Origin: DATFTE01 sp963802575
GTDB lineage: Bacteria; Acidobacteriota; Terriglobia; Terriglobales; Acidobacteriaceae
NCBI GenBank assembly: GCA_963802575.1
Contig: CAWDJF010000009.1
Span: 286,354-350,353, forward strand
DNA: 64,000 bases
Reading direction: 5' to 3'
A model generated the notes under the pieces. That model made no database searches. It was not told the origin of the DNA and was given only the letters and a program-made list of their open reading frames with translations. The position numbers and the translations under genes are program-made. Positions 18,482 to 26,677 of this stretch are shown here, piece by piece. Position 1 is the first letter of the stretch. Each line of letters opens with the position of its first letter.

Positions 18482-18581
18482 GACGTCATCCGGAGCCCGG
18501 CAGGGCGAAGGATCTGGCGTGGGGCGGAACGGGGATCGTTACGGTCCACGCCAGATTCCTCGCTCCGCTCGGAATGACGTC
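18482..18581. repeat. Palindromic interspersed repeat, copy 2
   Basis: GACGTCATCC at 18482-18491 pairs with GAATGACGTC at 18572-18581 (one mismatch). Inner arms AAGGATCTGGCGTGG and CCACGCCAGATTCCT also pair. It shares termini and core with the repeat at 1290-1400 and separates the M24 gene from E2. Confidence 0.8.
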
Positions 18582-18624
18582 ATTCAATTAAAAGTTCGGT
18601 TCTCCTGAGACAGAAAAGAAAATC

Positions 18625-19797
18625 ATGGCAATCAGCGTAGTCATGCCCGCACTCGAGATGGCGCAAGAAACCGGCAAGCTGGTGTCTTGGCGAAAGAAGG
18701 AAGGCGAGCGTGTCACCAAGGGTGACATCCTTCTGGAAATCGAAACCGACAAAGCAGTCATGGAGATCGAAGCTCCCGGCGATGGCATTCTTGCCGGCAT
18801 CAAGGCTCAGGAAGGCGCGGTAGTTCCGGTCGGTCAGACCATCGCGTGGCTGGTGGCTCCCGGTGAAGTTCCGCCGGTTGAAACCGCACCATCAGCTTCT
18901 GGCCGGCGCACTACCGCTGAGCCGGTCCGATCGACGACGGTCGCGGATGCGCCGGCGAGATCGACTGGCGGAGGCCCGCGAATCTCTCCCAAAGCCCGCC
19001 GCCTCGCGCAGGAAAAAGGCGTCGACCTTTCACGCCTTCAAGGTTCTGGTCCCGGCGGAGAGATTCTCGCAGAAGACGTCCTAGCGGCGGCAAGCGCACA
19101 GGCAGCGTCTGGCGCTATCGAAACTCTCGGTCCCATCGGCCGCCTGATGGCCGAGCGCACCACTCAGAGTTGGACGACCGTCCCTCACTTCTTCGTTACC
19201 AGAGACGCTGACGCAACTTCGCTCGCGGAAGCCCGCGAGAAACTTGGACCCGGCGTCGAGCGCACTAATAAAGTAAAACTCACTCACACGGATCTTATTG
19301 TCGCGCTCGTGGCCCGCGTCCTGGGGAAGCATCCGCGAGTCAATGGAAGCTGGGCGGGCAACGGCATACGACTCAACCCTGATGTCAACGTCGCGATTGC
19401 CATGGCAGTCGACGACGGCGTTGTCGCCGCGGTGATTCCCAACACCGCAAAGATTGGCCTCGACGATATCGCCGTTCAGCGAAAAGAACTGACGGAACGC
19501 GCCCGCGCGGGCAAGCTGCGCCCTGCCGACATCTCCGGCGGAACATTTACCATCAGCAATCTCGGCATGTATCAAGTAGATGGATTCACTGCGATCATCA
19601 CTCCGCCACAAGCGGCAATATTGGCGGTAGGCCGCATTGCCGATCGCGTCGTGGCGGTTGACGGAAAGCCAGCAGTGCGGCCGATGGTAACGATGACGCT
19701 CTCCTCCGACCATCGGGTTATCGATGGCGCGAGAGCGGCGCTGTTCATGAATGACTTAGTCGACGCGATGCGCGAGCCGGAGAAGTGGCTGCGCTAG
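18625..19797 (+). CDS. 2-oxoacid dehydrogenase E2 (dihydrolipoyl acyltransferase)
   Basis: The 390-aa protein passes the acyl group from E1 to CoA. Domains in order are one lipoyl domain (residues 1-75, lipoyl Lys43 in EIETDKAVMEIE), a flexible linker, a peripheral subunit-binding domain (ISPKARRLAQEKGVDLSRL, about residues 116-150), and the catalytic domain with SSDHRVIDGARAA near the C-terminus. The E2-type catalytic His and Asp are present. It belongs functionally with the E1 genes, although a palindromic repeat lies between M24 and this gene. Confidence 0.93.
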   Translation: MAISVVMPALEMAQETGKLVSWRKKEGERVTKGDILLEIETDKAVMEIEAPGDGILAGIKAQEGAVVPVGQTIAWLVAPGEVPPVETAPSASGRRTTAEPVRSTTVADAPARSTGGGPRISPKARRLAQEKGVDLSRLQGSGPGGEILAEDVLAAASAQAASGAIETLGPIGRLMAERTTQSWTTVPHFFVTRDADATSLAEAREKLGPGVERTNKVKLTHTDLIVALVARVLGKHPRVNGSWAGNGIRLNPDVNVAIAMAVDDGVVAAVIPNTAKIGLDDIAVQRKELTERARAGKLRPADISGGTFTISNLGMYQVDGFTAIITPPQAAILAVGRIADRVVAVDGKPAVRPMVTMTLSSDHRVIDGARAALFMNDLVDAMREPEKWLR

Positions 19798-19801
19798 AAA
19801 T

Positions 19802-20299
19802 CTACGGATCGTAGACTGCGCTCCCTAATCCAGCATGGCGAGCGCCTTCCTGCATCTCTTCCAAGCCACGCTTCAGCGCGTCCAGTTGCTTCTGCATCTG
19901 CTCCACGTCTTGCTGCTTCTGCATCTGCTTTTGGTTGTATTGCACGCCGTTACGGTAACGGTTGCCTTCGACGAAATGGATCGAGCCCTTCATTTGATCG
20001 ACATTCTTCTGCAGCGCCGCGATCGCATTCTTCTGTCGCACAATTGCCGCCTTCCATTGCGCTGCGGAGTGTGCGTCGTTGGTAGGCGGCGGAACGTAGT
20101 CTTCACCGTGGATCGGATCGTCCGACTCGTCGGAGTGCTCAGGAATGTCTTCGTTGGTAATGACTTTCTTGGAAGTGCTGGCGGTGTTGGTGATCTTGGC
20201 CTTGTCCCGCCGTTCCTTCGCGACTTCGCCCAGGGACTGGCCGAAACTGTCCGCTACTAAAAGGCCGGCGATCACGATCGCGACTCTGCAAACCGTCAT
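19802..20299 (-). CDS. Secreted coiled-coil protein of unknown function
   Basis: The 165-aa product starts at ATG 20299 after GGGAGTG. A signal peptide ends near DSFGQ, then comes SLGEVAKERRDKAK, a segment frequent in acidobacterial exported proteins, then an acidic Pro-rich stretch. Residues about 85-150 form a heptad-rich coiled coil with many Gln and Met (QMQKQLDALKRGLEEMQE). No enzyme motif is seen. It converges on E2 with 4 bp between the stops. The function is unknown; it is probably periplasmic. Confidence 0.75.
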   Translation of the reverse strand: MTVCRVAIVIAGLLVADSFGQSLGEVAKERRDKAKITNTASTSKKVITNEDIPEHSDESDDPIHGEDYVPPPTNDAHSAAQWKAAIVRQKNAIAALQKNVDQMKGSIHFVEGNRYRNGVQYNQKQMQKQQDVEQMQKQLDALKRGLEEMQEGARHAGLGSAVYDP

Positions 20300-20412
20300 G
20301 GAAACACTCCCGCGAACATGCTGGGAGGGTTGCCATTTTCGAGACTATCCTGATTGGGTCAGGAAGAAGAGATTACGGTTGTGCAGGGCCCGTTGCCTGC
20401 GCGAAGACGAAC

Positions 20413-21609
20413 TTACGCGGGGACGGTGAAACCGTCCAAACGCCGCTTCCCTCTGCGGGGGACAGGACTGGCGGCTCCTACCACGGTGCCATCCATGACG
20501 CGCTTGAAAGCTGCCTGGAAGCGCTCCATCTCGGGTTGCGTTCCCACCGTTACCCGCACCCAGGTCGGCATGACGGGCCAGACACGTCCCACAAAAACGC
20601 TCTGCTTCTCCATCGCGTCGATGGCTTGCTTGCCCGGACGCTTGGTGTCGAGCATGAAGAAGTTCGTCTCGGAAGGAATATAGATGTAGCCCTGGCGGTC
20701 AAGCCAGTCGAAGGTCGCTTGGCGGATGGCCGTGTTGATGCGCCGCCGCTCAGGAACGAGCTGCGCATCTTTTAAACTCGCAGACGCCGCTACCACTCCG
20801 GTCACCGGCATGGAATTCCATCCGCCGTAGTTCTGAATCTTGTCGAGAAGATCGGGACGTCCGATGGCGAATCCACAGCGCAGCCCCGCCATCCCATAAA
20901 TCTTCGAGAAGGTGCGCAGCACGATCACGTCTTTGCCCGCCTGCACCAGATCGATCGCGGACGGGGCGCCGGCAAAGTGGATGTACGCTTCGTCGACCAT
21001 CACTAACGATCCCGCGGGTTTGTTCTGCAGGAGATATTCGATGTCAGCATGACTGGTAAGCGTGCCGGTAGGGTTGTTGGGTGTGCAGATATAGAAGAGC
21101 CCGGCATCGGGAGCGGCGGAAATCATCGCCTTCACATCGTGCGCATGACTTGCCGTCAGCGGTACGTTCACCACCTTGGCACCGGACTGTTTTGCGGCAA
21201 ACATGCCGGCCTCATATCCGGGATCAGCGGCGACATAACTCTTAGTAGGAGACGTAAAAGCCATCACTGCGTGATGCAGAGGCTCGCTGGACCCCGGATA
21301 GACCAGTACGTTCTCCGCCTTCAGGCCCTCCATCTCCGCAAACATCGCGCCCAGTTCATCGGTCAGGTGGAAGGAGTAGCGGCCGGCATTGGGAGTAATC
21401 GCGGCGATCGCGTCCCGCGCGGCAGCGGACGGGCCGAGGGGATTCTCGTTGGAATCAATCGCTACTGCATCTTTGGGAACGATGGTGCGACCGGCATGGG
21501 CCAGCATCGGCTCCGTGACGATACGGAAAGCAGCGGCCGCCGAGGCAGCTGCGGATAGATGCAGGAACGACCGGCGGGAAAACGGCAATAGTGGCTTTTG
21601 GGAATCCAT
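20413..21609 (-). CDS. Tat-exported PLP aminotransferase (histidinol-phosphate aminotransferase-like)
   Basis: ATG 21609 (MDSQKPLLPF) follows AGGAGG. Of 398 aa, the first 37 form a twin-arginine signal: SRRSFLHL, then an Ala-rich hydrophobic stretch and AHA. The rest is a fold-type I class I/II aminotransferase: IDSNENPLGPS, YICTPNNPTGT, MVDEAYIHF, and the PLP lysine in RTFSKIYGMAGLRCGF. These are HisC/Cob-like motifs. Export with cofactor fits Tat, which carries folded proteins. A periplasmic aminotransferase is unusual; the substrate is unknown, and histidine synthesis is unlikely at this location. Confidence 0.88.
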   Translation of the reverse strand: MDSQKPLLPFSRRSFLHLSAAASAAAAFRIVTEPMLAHAGRTIVPKDAVAIDSNENPLGPSAAARDAIAAITPNAGRYSFHLTDELGAMFAEMEGLKAENVLVYPGSSEPLHHAVMAFTSPTKSYVAADPGYEAGMFAAKQSGAKVVNVPLTASHAHDVKAMISAAPDAGLFYICTPNNPTGTLTSHADIEYLLQNKPAGSLVMVDEAYIHFAGAPSAIDLVQAGKDVIVLRTFSKIYGMAGLRCGFAIGRPDLLDKIQNYGGWNSMPVTGVVAASASLKDAQLVPERRRINTAIRQATFDWLDRQGYIYIPSETNFFMLDTKRPGKQAIDAMEKQSVFVGRVWPVMPTWVRVTVGTQPEMERFQAAFKRVMDGTVVGAASPVPRRGKRRLDGFTVPA

Positions 21610-21697
21610 GATGAACCTCCTGCGGGAAGCTACGGCTTCCGCGAGTTCGACCATCGTACTGCGCTTTCCGGGACTTCGCTAGTGGATGTGACGAGAA

Positions 21698-22147
21698 CTA
21701 CTTCTTGGCTAGCAAACTGGTGTGGCTGGCGACGCATAGCCACTTGCCGCTGTCGTGCACCCAGGTGTCGGTGAAGCGTCCCACATGATCGTAGGGCTTG
21801 CTGTTGTACTCGCCTTTGGTGTGGTAGACGCCGGTGACGATGGCAGTATCGCGGTAGAAATTGACTTTCAGATCTTGAATGTTCACGAACGCGGGCTTGA
21901 ATTGCGGATCGCGGATATCGGCCAGAAACTGTTCGCGGTCGCTGACTTCCCCGTCATATTCGGTGTTAATGAAGCGGTCGGCAATCAGAGATTGCAGGGC
22001 GCGCGAGTCGCGGTTCACCTGGGCTTCATTCCACATGTGTTCCAGCGTAACCAATTTGGTCGACTGGGAATCGTCTCCGGGCGTGGAGATCTGTGCCAGA
22101 GCGCCGGCGCTCAGCAGCAGGACACAGGGTAGCAGCCATTTCCGCAT
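21698..22147 (-). CDS. Secreted NTF2-like (SnoaL/DUF4440-type) protein
   Basis: Starting at MRKWLLPCV (22147, AAGGGAAG upstream), the 149-aa product has a signal peptide ending near ALAQ. It is followed by one cone-like NTF2 fold: LEHMWNEAQVNRDSRALQSL, FINTEYDGEVSDREQFL, and YHTKGEYNSKPYDHVGRFTDTW written here only as key words (GRFTDTWV, GKWLCVASH). Such domains serve as small-molecule binding or hydrolytic scaffolds. No catalytic assignment is possible. Confidence 0.8.
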   Translation of the reverse strand: MRKWLLPCVLLLSAGALAQISTPGDDSQSTKLVTLEHMWNEAQVNRDSRALQSLIADRFINTEYDGEVSDREQFLADIRDPQFKPAFVNIQDLKVNFYRDTAIVTGVYHTKGEYNSKPYDHVGRFTDTWVHDSGKWLCVASHTSLLAKK

Positions 22148-22287
22148 AGAACTTCCCTTACACGTGCAGCTCGGTCCGCACGTTGCGAAAACATAACAAA
22201 ACGTTGATTCTCCCGACCACAAGGAAGGTGGGTTCGCGATTACGAAGGTCACGAAGCCCGACAATAACCGGAGGGCAATAGGCTGTT

Positions 22288-23439
22288 TTACGAGAAGGTT
22301 TCTACGGACCCCGCGACGACGCGATTCCGGCCTTCTTTTTTCGCCTGGAACATGCGGTCGTCCGCCACGGCAAACAATTCTGGTGCATCTTCTCCATCCT
22401 TGGGGAAACTGGCCAACCCCGCGCTGATGGTGACAGAGATCTTTTCCGCGCGCGTGGCGAGCGGAATCGGTGTGCCGGCCACCAACTCCCGCAAGGCTTC
22501 TAATTTTCGCGCGGCGACGTCAATATCCGTTTCCGGCAGGATCACCACAAATTCTTCACCTCCGTAGCGGCCGACGGTGTCGCTTTGGCGAAACGATTCG
22601 CGAAGGATCGCACCGATCCTTCGCAAGACCACGTCTCCCGCGGGATGGCCATGCGTATCGTTCAGTAATTTGAAACGGTCGGCATCAATCACCGCCAGGG
22701 TCAGCCGTTTGCCATAGCGGCGCGCCCTGCTGAGTTCGAGGGCGAAACGGTCGTCCACATATCCGCGGTTGAAGAGCCCCGTCAGAGCGTCGCTGGTGGC
22801 AAGTTGGAGCAACCTTTGGCTGCGCACTACTAATGCCAGGCTGAGGGCCGAGGCAGTCAGCATCAGAATCAATCGGGAGATTTGCGCCGCCCAACTGAAT
22901 TGGCCGTAGATGTACGGGGCATACGAGGCGCCGTTGAGATCCCAGTGGTGCGCAGTGAAATAGACGATGGCGAAATATTCGAAGAACGCCAGCAATCCGG
23001 CCGTAACGCACACCCGCTTGTCATAGCGCAGACTCGTGCTCCCGATAGCCAGGAAGTAGCCTTCAAAGACCACTTTGCTATTCACCGCAGTGTGCGGCTG
23101 GTTCATCACCAGAAACAGAACCAGCGCACCGCTCACCAGGCTGACGTCAAAACTACTGCTGGCGAAACTCAGCCAAGCAGGATTGAATTCCCGCGAAATC
23201 AGGAAAAACACAAGTAGCGAAAGAAGAAATGTCCCACCTGTAAGGCTGAGACCAACCAGGCTCTCTGTGCGATCCATGGGAAAGAACAAGGTGTCGATGA
23301 TCGGAATAAGCAGGATGATCGTGGCCAGCGATATCCGGATCTTGGCCACTAATAATTCGCCTGCCGCGCCGGCTTCAGCAAGAATCGGGTCCGGCCGCGA
23401 CCAGAGCATTGAGAAGAAAGTTTTGAGCTTAATGTTCAT
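22288..23439 (-). CDS. Membrane diguanylate cyclase (GGDEF)
   Basis: The 383-aa protein has about six membrane helices in residues 30-205 and a GGDEF domain in residues about 215-380. The active-site loop reads YGGEEFVVILPE. The product-inhibition I-site RQSD lies five residues before it. Other signatures are SDALTGLFNRGY and DADRFKLLNDTHGH. All catalytic residues are present, so it should make cyclic di-GMP and be feedback-inhibited. It lies downstream of the electron-transfer cluster on the same strand, 131 bp beyond it, and may respond to membrane or redox state; the sensor part matches no family known to me. Confidence 0.9.
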   Translation of the reverse strand: MNIKLKTFFSMLWSRPDPILAEAGAAGELLVAKIRISLATIILLIPIIDTLFFPMDRTESLVGLSLTGGTFLLSLLVFFLISREFNPAWLSFASSSFDVSLVSGALVLFLVMNQPHTAVNSKVVFEGYFLAIGSTSLRYDKRVCVTAGLLAFFEYFAIVYFTAHHWDLNGASYAPYIYGQFSWAAQISRLILMLTASALSLALVVRSQRLLQLATSDALTGLFNRGYVDDRFALELSRARRYGKRLTLAVIDADRFKLLNDTHGHPAGDVVLRRIGAILRESFRQSDTVGRYGGEEFVVILPETDIDVAARKLEALRELVAGTPIPLATRAEKISVTISAGLASFPKDGEDAPELFAVADDRMFQAKKEGRNRVVAGSVETFS

Positions 23440-23570
23440 ACGGGCGCACGACTACAGCGGCAATACGCAGTGAGGAAGGATAGAGGCAGACTCGCGAAGC
23501 GGCAACAGGAATTCCCTGCCGGGTTCCCAGAAAGCAACAGGCGTCCGTAATATCAGTTGCGCTAATTCAA

Positions 23571-24956
23571 TTACCTCGCCCCGGCCTGCGCCTGAGCAAA
23601 TTGTTTCGATTCCACAGTCTGCTGCTTAGCTTCGCGGCTGGCCTCGAGCGTCAGATCTTTGGCGCCAAACTGCACTCCGATCTTCTTCAGAAAATCGTTG
23701 GGAGGGGTGCCTCCGGCGAAGATCCACACGAAGTCGTTAGGGAGTTCGCGCCGGCTCCCGCCGACCTCAAGAATGACCCTCTCGGCGGTGAACTCGACCG
23801 GATTCGAATTGAATAACACTTTCACCTTGCCAGACTTGATGCAATCATCCAACCGCTTCACGTTGCGTTCCTTGATGCGGTTGAAGCGCTCCTGCCGGTA
23901 CGATAACGTGACTTCATTGCCAACTTGGTGCGCCAGCCCCATGGCGGCTTCTACGGCGCTGTCTCCGCCACCGACAACCAGGATCTTCTTATTGATGTAG
24001 TGGTCCGCTTCGATCAGGCGATACATCACTTTGGGTAAATCTTCCCCCTTGGCACCGAGTTTACGAGGTTCTCCCGCCCGGCCAAGAGCCAGCACAACCG
24101 CACGCGCTCGATACTGATTGTGCGGAGAGTGCACGGTGAAAATGCCATCGTCGCCTTTGCGAATGTCTTCTACCTTTTCGCTGGTAACAACGTTGAAGTC
24201 CGAGCGGTTCAGGATCATGTCCCAGAACGCGAGCAGGTTTTCTTTTGAGAGTTGCATCTTCTTGAACTTCCCGTACATGGGAAATTCTACCGGACTGGTC
24301 ATGACCAACTTTTGTCGCGGATACTTCGCCACCGTTCCGCCGATCTCGTCCCGCTCGATCGTGATGTAGTTGAGTTTATGCTCGATCGCTCGCAAGGAAG
24401 CGCTGATACCGGCCGGGCCCGCGCCTACGATAAGGACGTCATAAACATCCTTCGAAGTTGCGGGGTTCGGCGCAGCGCGCTTGACGATGGTGTCGACGCA
24501 GTCGCGTCCCTGGTTCACCGCGTTCTTGATCAGAGCGAGTCCGCCGAGTTCCCCGACAATGAATAAGTTCGGAATGCTGGTCTCGAATTCGGGGCTCAGA
24601 TAAGGCATATCCGCACTCATGCCGGGCGTGGCCGTAACCATCGTGATGGCTCCCACGGGACAGGCCTCCGCACAAAGTCCATGCCCGATGCACTTGTATC
24701 CGTTCACAATGACAGCTTTGCCTCCCAGCATCGCCAGAACGTCGCCTTCAGGACATACGCTCGTGCAAGTCTGGCAGCCAATGCAGTAAGTGGTGTCGAT
24801 ATGCGGATGCTGTGCCTTCGGTCCTTCGGAAAACAGTTTTCCCTTCTCAGCGGATTCTTGCGCCTTCTCCTCGCGCTTCTTCAGGCCTTTGAGATAGCCG
24901 CGCAAGAAAAAACTGCCAATCACCGCCGCAACGATCAGTGCTATGAGCGTATCCAT
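23571..24956 (-). CDS. Membrane-anchored ferredoxin/FAD pyridine-nucleotide oxidoreductase
   Basis: The 461-aa product has one N-terminal membrane helix (residues 3-20), then two iron-sulfur motifs: CIGCQTCTSVCP (Cys58/61/64/68) and CIGHGLCAEACP, in which His92 replaces the second Cys. A thioredoxin-reductase-like FAD/NAD(P) module follows: VLIVGAGPAGISAS binds FAD and ILVVGGGDSAVEAA binds NAD(P). There is no CxxC redox pair, so it is not a thioredoxin reductase. It probably passes electrons between cytoplasmic NAD(P)H, FAD, FeS centres and the membrane b-type protein encoded 3 bp upstream. Last gene of the overlapping run. Confidence 0.85.
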   Translation of the reverse strand: MDTLIALIVAAVIGSFFLRGYLKGLKKREEKAQESAEKGKLFSEGPKAQHPHIDTTYCIGCQTCTSVCPEGDVLAMLGGKAVIVNGYKCIGHGLCAEACPVGAITMVTATPGMSADMPYLSPEFETSIPNLFIVGELGGLALIKNAVNQGRDCVDTIVKRAAPNPATSKDVYDVLIVGAGPAGISASLRAIEHKLNYITIERDEIGGTVAKYPRQKLVMTSPVEFPMYGKFKKMQLSKENLLAFWDMILNRSDFNVVTSEKVEDIRKGDDGIFTVHSPHNQYRARAVVLALGRAGEPRKLGAKGEDLPKVMYRLIEADHYINKKILVVGGGDSAVEAAMGLAHQVGNEVTLSYRQERFNRIKERNVKRLDDCIKSGKVKVLFNSNPVEFTAERVILEVGGSRRELPNDFVWIFAGGTPPNDFLKKIGVQFGAKDLTLEASREAKQQTVESKQFAQAQAGAR

Positions 24957-24959
24957 GGC

Positions 24960-25904
24960 CTAGAAGTACCCCATCATCATGACCACCGCGATATGAATGA
25001 GGGCCAGAAGGGCGAAGGTATAACTGAACGGCTTGTGCACCACATGCCACAGGTGGAACACCTGCTGCGAACGCTTGAGGAACAGCACCCGTTTGGCAGT
25101 CGCCGCTTCTTCGCGCGCCATGAAAATTGCCCTCTCCAGATCGCGGTTCTTGGTTTTCAGAAATCCGCCCAAGGTGGACACTTGCTCGCCAAAGCTCAGA
25201 GCGTGCCGGCGCAACTTCGCGATCTGGAAGGCGCGCGCAACATCCAAAAGCATCATGTAAACCAGCGAAATCGGCGCCAACATGGAATCGACCTGTTCCT
25301 GGCTGGGTAGTTTGAGCAAAGAACGAATGTCCGCTTGGGGCAAGAGATTTTGCTGATCAAGCTGTTGTGCGAGTTTCTCCTGCAGCTCTTGCAGTTCCCG
25401 CATGGAAAGTTCAGCGGCATTCAAGCTGCGCGGAATCTGCGAATAGAGGTATCGCCCAATCACGCCGCTCAACGAAACCGCCACCATGATCCAAAACGCA
25501 ATTCCGGCAAATCCGCGAAACTTGAAGGACGAATGAAACGCGATGATGAAGGGAGCCGTAATGCCGAGCATCACGTGAATGTCGAGCCAGTGCCGCGCGC
25601 TTCCCTGTTGCCCGAGCCATGGCCACGCCTTCCGCAGGGGATAAAGAAAGATTCCCAGGAAAATCGCGAAGCCCAGAAAACCCAGCTTCAGCCCAATGCT
25701 TCCACTCGGTCGCAGCAAAACATGCTTTGGCGAAAAGGGACGTTCAGCGGAACCCAGCGTGTAGTAACTAAACCCGTAGACGGATAGTCCGACGATTAAG
25801 GCGATCGCCAGCAGGTATAGGACAAAAACGCGTATCCGGTGTCCGCGCTCGGAGTCACGGGACGAGATCACTGCTGCAGTTGCGACGGTTGCGTTTGCGC
25901 TCAT
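24960..25904 (-). CDS. Membrane protein with two His pairs, predicted di-heme cytochrome b
   Basis: The 314-aa protein has four main membrane segments (about residues 25-50, 70-90, 107-150 and 285-312). His110 and His124 lie 14 residues apart in one helix region, and His290 and His304 are also 14 apart in the last helix; extra His284 and His287 are nearby. This spacing fits two stacked b-hemes as in cytochrome b561/ferric-reductase-like proteins. A long cytoplasmic or periplasmic helical insert (residues 160-275) is rich in Gln/Leu. The ATG overlaps the previous stop by 4 bp. It would connect the FAD/FeS protein to the periplasm or quinone pool. The heme assignment is inferred. Confidence 0.75.
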   Translation of the reverse strand: MSANATVATAAVISSRDSERGHRIRVFVLYLLAIALIVGLSVYGFSYYTLGSAERPFSPKHVLLRPSGSIGLKLGFLGFAIFLGIFLYPLRKAWPWLGQQGSARHWLDIHVMLGITAPFIIAFHSSFKFRGFAGIAFWIMVAVSLSGVIGRYLYSQIPRSLNAAELSMRELQELQEKLAQQLDQQNLLPQADIRSLLKLPSQEQVDSMLAPISLVYMMLLDVARAFQIAKLRRHALSFGEQVSTLGGFLKTKNRDLERAIFMAREEAATAKRVLFLKRSQQVFHLWHVVHKPFSYTFALLALIHIAVVMMMGYF

Positions 25905-26677
25905 TTGTTTGCCACTTGCTCCTCAGTGCTGACTGAGAACTGCTTGTAATCGCTAAAACGATGAATATTGCGCCAGTGTTGCCGCGGCGTCTCGACTTCG
26001 ACGCTGGCCTCGACCGGAAACCAGTAGGCCTCTTTGGCTCCTTTGAACACCACCGGCGCGTATTGCACTTCGGAATGAAGAACGTTTAGGCCTACGTCCT
26101 CCATCGTGTTTTCAATGCCCGCTTCGATATGAGTGATAACGCCCGTCTGCGGATCAATCACCGCTGTCCCTGACAACTCCAGCGGATATTCTTTCCCCCG
26201 CAGAGATAATGCCGCAGGTGTGCGTGATCCGTGAACATGCCGGAAGGCCACCTTCTTCAGGCGCCGTCCGTCCACCACCTCGTCCTCCAAAGCGGTGAAT
26301 TGGAATCCCCCGGAATAGTAAGGATGGAATATGAGGAACAGGGTGGCGAAGCCGTTACTCACCAGCATGGCCCGGTTCTTTTTATCGGCCTTGGCCTGCT
26401 TGACTTCGAGCCTCGATTCGTCGAGGGTCAGTTCCCCGCCGGGATTGGTCAGGATAACCAGATAGTCGTAGGTGGACTCTTCTTTAAGTTCCACCTTGCC
26501 GCCTTTATTCAGCTTGTCTTGCTCGACATGCTCCGAGCACTTCACCTCGGAAAATTGTTCCAGGAAGGCTTCGACCTGCTTGCTAGCGCGCGCCAGAAGG
26601 TCATCGAGTTCCTCGGCTGAGGCCGGCACGGCCGACAAGACGAGAAACAGACTCGCGAGATGAATTAACCTCTTCAT
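25901..26677 (-). CDS. Exported protein of unknown function in the cytochrome cluster
   Basis: ATG 26677 (MKRLIHLAS) overlaps the stop of the barrel protein (ATGA). The 258-aa protein has a signal peptide ending near ASAEE, a helical start (DLLARASKQVEAFLEQF) and a beta-rich remainder: VILTNPGGELTLDESRLEV, GFQFTALEDEVVDGR, and GTAVIDPQTGVITHIEAG. The pattern recalls periplasmic lipid- or protein-carrier folds such as LolA, but no family is certain. A single Cys (KCSEH) gives no heme motif. Position suggests it helps assemble or connect the complex. Confidence 0.75.
   Translation of the reverse strand: MKRLIHLASLFLVLSAVPASAEELDDLLARASKQVEAFLEQFSEVKCSEHVEQDKLNKGGKVELKEESTYDYLVILTNPGGELTLDESRLEVKQAKADKKNRAMLVSNGFATLFLIFHPYYSGGFQFTALEDEVVDGRRLKKVAFRHVHGSRTPAALSLRGKEYPLELSGTAVIDPQTGVITHIEAGIENTMEDVGLNVLHSEVQYAPVVFKGAKEAYWFPVEASVEVETPRQHWRNIHRFSDYKQFSVSTEEQVANK

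Noticed and set aside
17299..18549. 416-aa open frame on the minus strand
   Set aside because: Antisense to the M24 gene; low-complexity composition and no family motif.
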